Positions 63,799 to 64,000 of a stretch of DNA of 64,000 nt are shown here, one piece after another. Within the stretch, counting starts at the first letter, position 1; each line of letters opens with the position of its first letter. Under the pieces are notes generated by a model. It had not been told where the DNA came from. It worked only from the letters and a program-made list of their open reading frames with translations, and did no database searches. The translations under genes and the position numbers were made by a program. The stretch covers positions 62,001 through 126,000 of the forward strand of contig JAJDUH010000021.1 of the NCBI GenBank assembly GCA_022826805.1, written 5' to 3'. The DNA is from Candidatus Poribacteria bacterium. Lineage in GTDB: Bacteria; Poribacteria; WGA-4E; WGA-3G.

Positions 63799-63831
63799 TG
63801 TTGGGTTTCGCTACGCTCTACCCAACCTACG
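63799..63831. repeat. Minimal TTGGGTT palindrome
   Basis: TGTTGGGTTTCGCT and ACCCAACCTACG with only a few bases between, so the ends of the 101-103-bp elements also occur without their interior. Confidence 0.7.
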
Positions 63832-63853
63832 CAGGATTGGCCGGTCGGTTGTG

Positions 63854-63886
63854 CAAAAAAAGAGGCGCGGTTGGAAACCGCGCCTC
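63854..63886 (-). terminator. Rho-independent terminator of nrdJ
   Basis: On the minus strand GAGGCGCGGTT / AACCGCGCCTC form an 11-bp stem with a 3-base loop (63862-63886), followed by seven T residues (63855-63861 as A on the plus strand). It stands 20 bases beyond the stop at 63907. Confidence 0.92.
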
Positions 63887-63906
63887 CAATCTGTTAAAAT
63901 AAGAAA

Positions 63907-64000
63907 TTAGGAACATCCACTGGTTGCACCACAATTCGCACAACGATAGCAGATACCACTTCTTACCATAAGTGCACCGCACTCAAGACACGGGGGGGCA
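63907..64000 (-). CDS. nrdJ: B12-dependent ribonucleotide reductase, C-terminal end, partial
   Basis: Only the last 30 codons are in the window. They read PPCLECGALMVRSGICYRC then ANCGATSGCS and stop. Two C-x2-C pairs and the CxxxxC end match the zinc-ribbon tail of class II (adenosylcobalamin-dependent) ribonucleotide reductase, where the final cysteines recharge the active site. The call rests on this tail alone. The terminator follows 20 bases downstream. Confidence 0.75.
   Translation of the reverse strand, partial: APPCLECGALMVRSGICYRCANCGATSGCS

Larger units (their letters stand above)
63583..63906. other. Intergenic with MITE-like element and terminator
   Basis: Contains the second 129-bp element (63610-63738), GTTAGTTAACAGTTAACAGCC short repeats near 63770-63793, a minimal TTGGGTT/ACCCAACCTACG palindrome (63799-63831) and the nrdJ terminator (63854-63886). 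No gene is seen. Confidence 0.75.

Noticed and set aside
1..64000. tRNA genes, rRNA genes, replication origin or prophage
   Set aside because: No cloverleaf with a TTCGA-type T-loop, no rRNA core sequence, no DnaA-box cluster with dnaA/dnaN and no phage structural genes were recognised by eye. A tRNA scan was not possible.

Overview
The window most resembles a diderm, free-living or host-associated bacterium of the Candidatus Poribacteria type. That is an inference from content, not a database result. The signs are a sulfatase, rhamnonate-dehydratase-like and inosose-dehydratase-like genes, several Gfo/Idh/MocA oxidoreductases, secreted LamG/F5-8C proteins, CRTAC1/ASPIC repeat proteins, B12-dependent ribonucleotide reductase, and intergenic space full of short palindromic repeats. 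MurE carries the DNPR motif, so the peptidoglycan is predicted to be of the meso-diaminopimelate type.

Layout. 1-8.0 kb (mostly +): end of a GHL10-like glycosidase, a small PBECR/DUF2283 toxin-antitoxin-like pair, a sulfatase, a large polytopic membrane protein, a rhamnonate dehydratase-like enolase-superfamily enzyme and an IolE-like isomerase. 8.2-11.1 kb (-): a type II restriction-modification system with one amino-methyltransferase and two tandem BsaWI-like endonuclease paralogues. 11.2-13.6 kb: a TPR protein, an internally repeated unknown protein and a Spy/CpxP-like periplasmic protein with a clear terminator. 13.7-25 kb (-): methylmalonate-semialdehyde dehydrogenase, an S41 protease, uvrD/pcrA-gatC-gatA plus a membrane protein, and uvrA. 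25.0-27.7 kb (-): VapBC-like pair and a tandem-duplicated nucleotidyltransferase whose second half is dead. 28.2-32.5 kb (+): two secreted proteins sharing a C-terminal tail, a Gfo/Idh/MocA enzyme, a probable selenocysteine-containing ArsC-like protein whose start is hidden behind an in-frame UGA, and an epimerase. 32.5-34.9 kb (+): a second restriction-modification system of AvaI/BsoBI type. 34.9-40.5 kb (-): CRTAC1/ASPIC, TPR and LamG secreted proteins and a B12-binding radical SAM protein.

40.6-60.2 kb (-) is a nearly complete division and cell-wall (dcw) cluster. In transcription order it reads rsmH, ftsL-like, ftsI, murE, an alpha/beta hydrolase, a membrane-fused murF, ddl, mraY, murD, ftsW, murG, murC, ftsQ, ftsA, ftsZ. 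mraZ and murB are not present. 60.4-64 kb holds a Gfo/Idh/MocA gene, hydantoinase B, RNase P RNA (-) and the 3' end of nrdJ (-).

The most interesting structure lies in the repeats. At least four kinds of short palindromic element are present, and they nest inside one another (29059-29258, 22002-22060). One copy lies in frame inside murE (56578-56622) and adds about 20 residues. There are also two 129-bp MITE-like elements with TTATAGT ends, and 101-103-bp elements with conserved ends and unrelated interiors. Other points of note are the UGA-containing ArsC-like gene with a hairpin downstream of the UGA, a C-terminal tail (K-L-T-x-T-W-x-x-I/L-K) shared by three otherwise different exported proteins, and the loss of the usual MurF substrate domain in favour of membrane helices.
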